From: an uncultured Caulobacterales bacterium
Lineage (GTDB): Bacteria > Pseudomonadota > Alphaproteobacteria > Caulobacterales > Caulobacteraceae
Direction: 5' to 3'
NCBI GenBank assembly: GCA_903884425.1
Contig: CAISEP010000017.1
Coordinates: 186,001 to 250,000, forward strand
DNA length: 64,000 nucleotides
Part shown: positions 63,288 to 64,000 of the stretch, piece after piece
Numbering within the stretch: position 1 is the stretch's first letter
Layout of the letters: each line of letters opens with the position of its first letter
The notes under the pieces: model-generated
Told to the model about the DNA's origin: nothing
The model's input: only the letters and a program-made list of their open reading frames with translations
The model's database searches: none
Position numbers and translations under genes: made by a program

Positions 63288-64000
63288 ATGATCCGCCGCC
63301 TCGCGACCCCGGTCGTGTCTGCCGTCGCCCTGTTGTTCGCATCGAGCCTGCCCGCGGCCGCGCAGACGCCCCCGGCCCCCGCCGCCAGCCCGGTGTCGGT
63401 GAAGACGGCCGCAGGCGTGCTGAACGGCACGGCCGATGCCGCGGGGATCATGAGCTTCAAGGGCGTGCCCTTCGCCCAGCCCCCTGTCGGGCCCCTGCGA
63501 TGGCAGCCGGCCCAGCCGGCCGCGCCCTTCACCACCCCCTTCGATGCCACGAAGTTCGGTCCCGCCTGCCTGCAGAAGACCAAGCTGACCCCGCGGGAAC
63601 TGGCGGCCTCCGGCGCGCCGCCTGCGGCCGTGTCCGAGGACTGCCTGACCCTGAACATCTGGGCCCCGGCCAAGGCGACCCGGCCCCTGCCGGTGATGGT
63701 CTGGCTGCACGGGGGCGGCCACACGGCGGGGACCGGCTCGCTGGTCTTCTATGACGGGACCAGCTTTGCCCGGGACGGGGTGATCCTGGTCAGCATCAAC
63801 TATCGCCTGGGCCTGCTGGGCTATTTCGCGCACCCGAGCCTGACCAAGGCCGCCAAGGGCGTTCCGCTGGCCTCCTACGGCACGACGGACCAGCTGGAGG
63901 CCCTGCGCTGGGTCCAGCGCAACATCGCCGCCTTCGGCGGGGATCCGGCCAATGTGACGGTGTTCGGGGAAAGCGCGGGGGCCCAGAGCACGCTTACCCT
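63288..64000 (+). CDS. Carboxylesterase type B, 3'-truncated by window edge
   Basis: The first 237 residues of an exported esterase. A signal peptide (core AVALLFASSLPAAAQ) is followed by the family blocks GIMSFKGVPFAQPPVGPLRW, SEDCLTLNIWAPA, and VMVWLHGGGHTAGTGS (oxyanion hole). The nucleophile is Ser229 in FGESAGAQS. The frame runs off the right edge. ATG at 63288 begins the signal peptide. It hydrolyses carboxylic esters outside the cytoplasm; substrate unknown. Confidence 0.92.
   Translation, partial: MIRRLATPVVSAVALLFASSLPAAAQTPPAPAASPVSVKTAAGVLNGTADAAGIMSFKGVPFAQPPVGPLRWQPAQPAAPFTTPFDATKFGPACLQKTKLTPRELAASGAPPAAVSEDCLTLNIWAPAKATRPLPVMVWLHGGGHTAGTGSLVFYDGTSFARDGVILVSINYRLGLLGYFAHPSLTKAAKGVPLASYGTTDQLEALRWVQRNIAAFGGDPANVTVFGESAGAQSTLT

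Overview
The window is high-GC DNA with tightly packed operons, ATGA stop/start overlaps, a TonB-dependent receptor, a TPR-sulfotransferase, GTG/TTG starts and many catabolic oxidoreductases. This points to an aerobic, free-living alphaproteobacterium, perhaps of the Caulobacterales/Sphingomonadales type. The genus cannot be fixed from sequence alone. I see no rRNA, tRNA, CRISPR array, prophage or insertion sequence.

Layout. (1) 1-14.9 kb: a 5'-truncated TonB-dependent receptor with a strong terminator. A TPR-sulfotransferase, a spinster-type MFS carrier, an aldehyde dehydrogenase, an enolase-superfamily dehydratase and a GMC oxidoreductase follow on the same strand. A GcvA-like LysR gene, a second aldehyde dehydrogenase with a beta-hydroxyacid dehydrogenase, and a divergent quinone-oxidoreductase-like gene complete the region. 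It looks like a catabolic cluster for a polyhydroxylated or acidic carbon source. (2) 15.2-39.4 kb: the most interesting part. A lysR-tmpA-tmpB operon (2-oxoglutarate oxygenase plus HD-domain di-iron oxygenase, the pair known to convert 2-trimethylaminoethylphosphonate to glycine betaine and phosphate) is divergent from a GbcA-like Rieske glycine betaine demethylase gene. Next come a Cys/Met-type PLP enzyme, a two-subunit HcnBC/OoxAB-like flavoprotein dehydrogenase, glutathione-dependent formaldehyde oxidation (frmA, frmB), an FAD oxidoreductase and an MFS carrier. Heterotetrameric sarcosine oxidase (soxBDAG), fdhD and an NAD-dependent molybdenum formate dehydrogenase (fdsGBA, fdsD) follow. 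Read together, the genes describe a nearly complete route: trimethylated phosphonate -> betaine + Pi -> dimethylglycine -> sarcosine -> glycine, with every methyl group passing through formaldehyde and formate to CO2.

(3) 39.6-47.6 kb: a GabD-like aldehyde dehydrogenase, a lipocalin lipoprotein, an operon of an N-acyl-D-amino-acid deacylase with two acyl-CoA ligases, and a divergent hotdog thioesterase. (4) 47.7-54.2 kb: a second Rieske oxygenase with a GST, a beta-lactamase-fold hydrolase / TauD-like dioxygenase / heme-binding-barrel operon, an SDR, and a second TauD-like gene broken by an exact 16-bp tandem duplication. (5) 54.3-64 kb: HemN, a small flagellar-axial-like protein, DgcN, an EstB-type hydrolase, a DbpA-like DEAD-box helicase, a secreted methyltransferase, a carotenoid oxygenase and the 5' part of a type-B carboxylesterase.

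Two families of REP/REPIN-like palindromic repeats sit between genes, close behind 3' ends. Family A has 16 units in 8 inverted pairs. Each unit keeps its own hairpin by compensatory changes, and each pair joins one TCCT/AGGA unit to one TGGT/ACCA unit. Family B is built on CCCGGCTCAAGGCCGGG-type palindromes.
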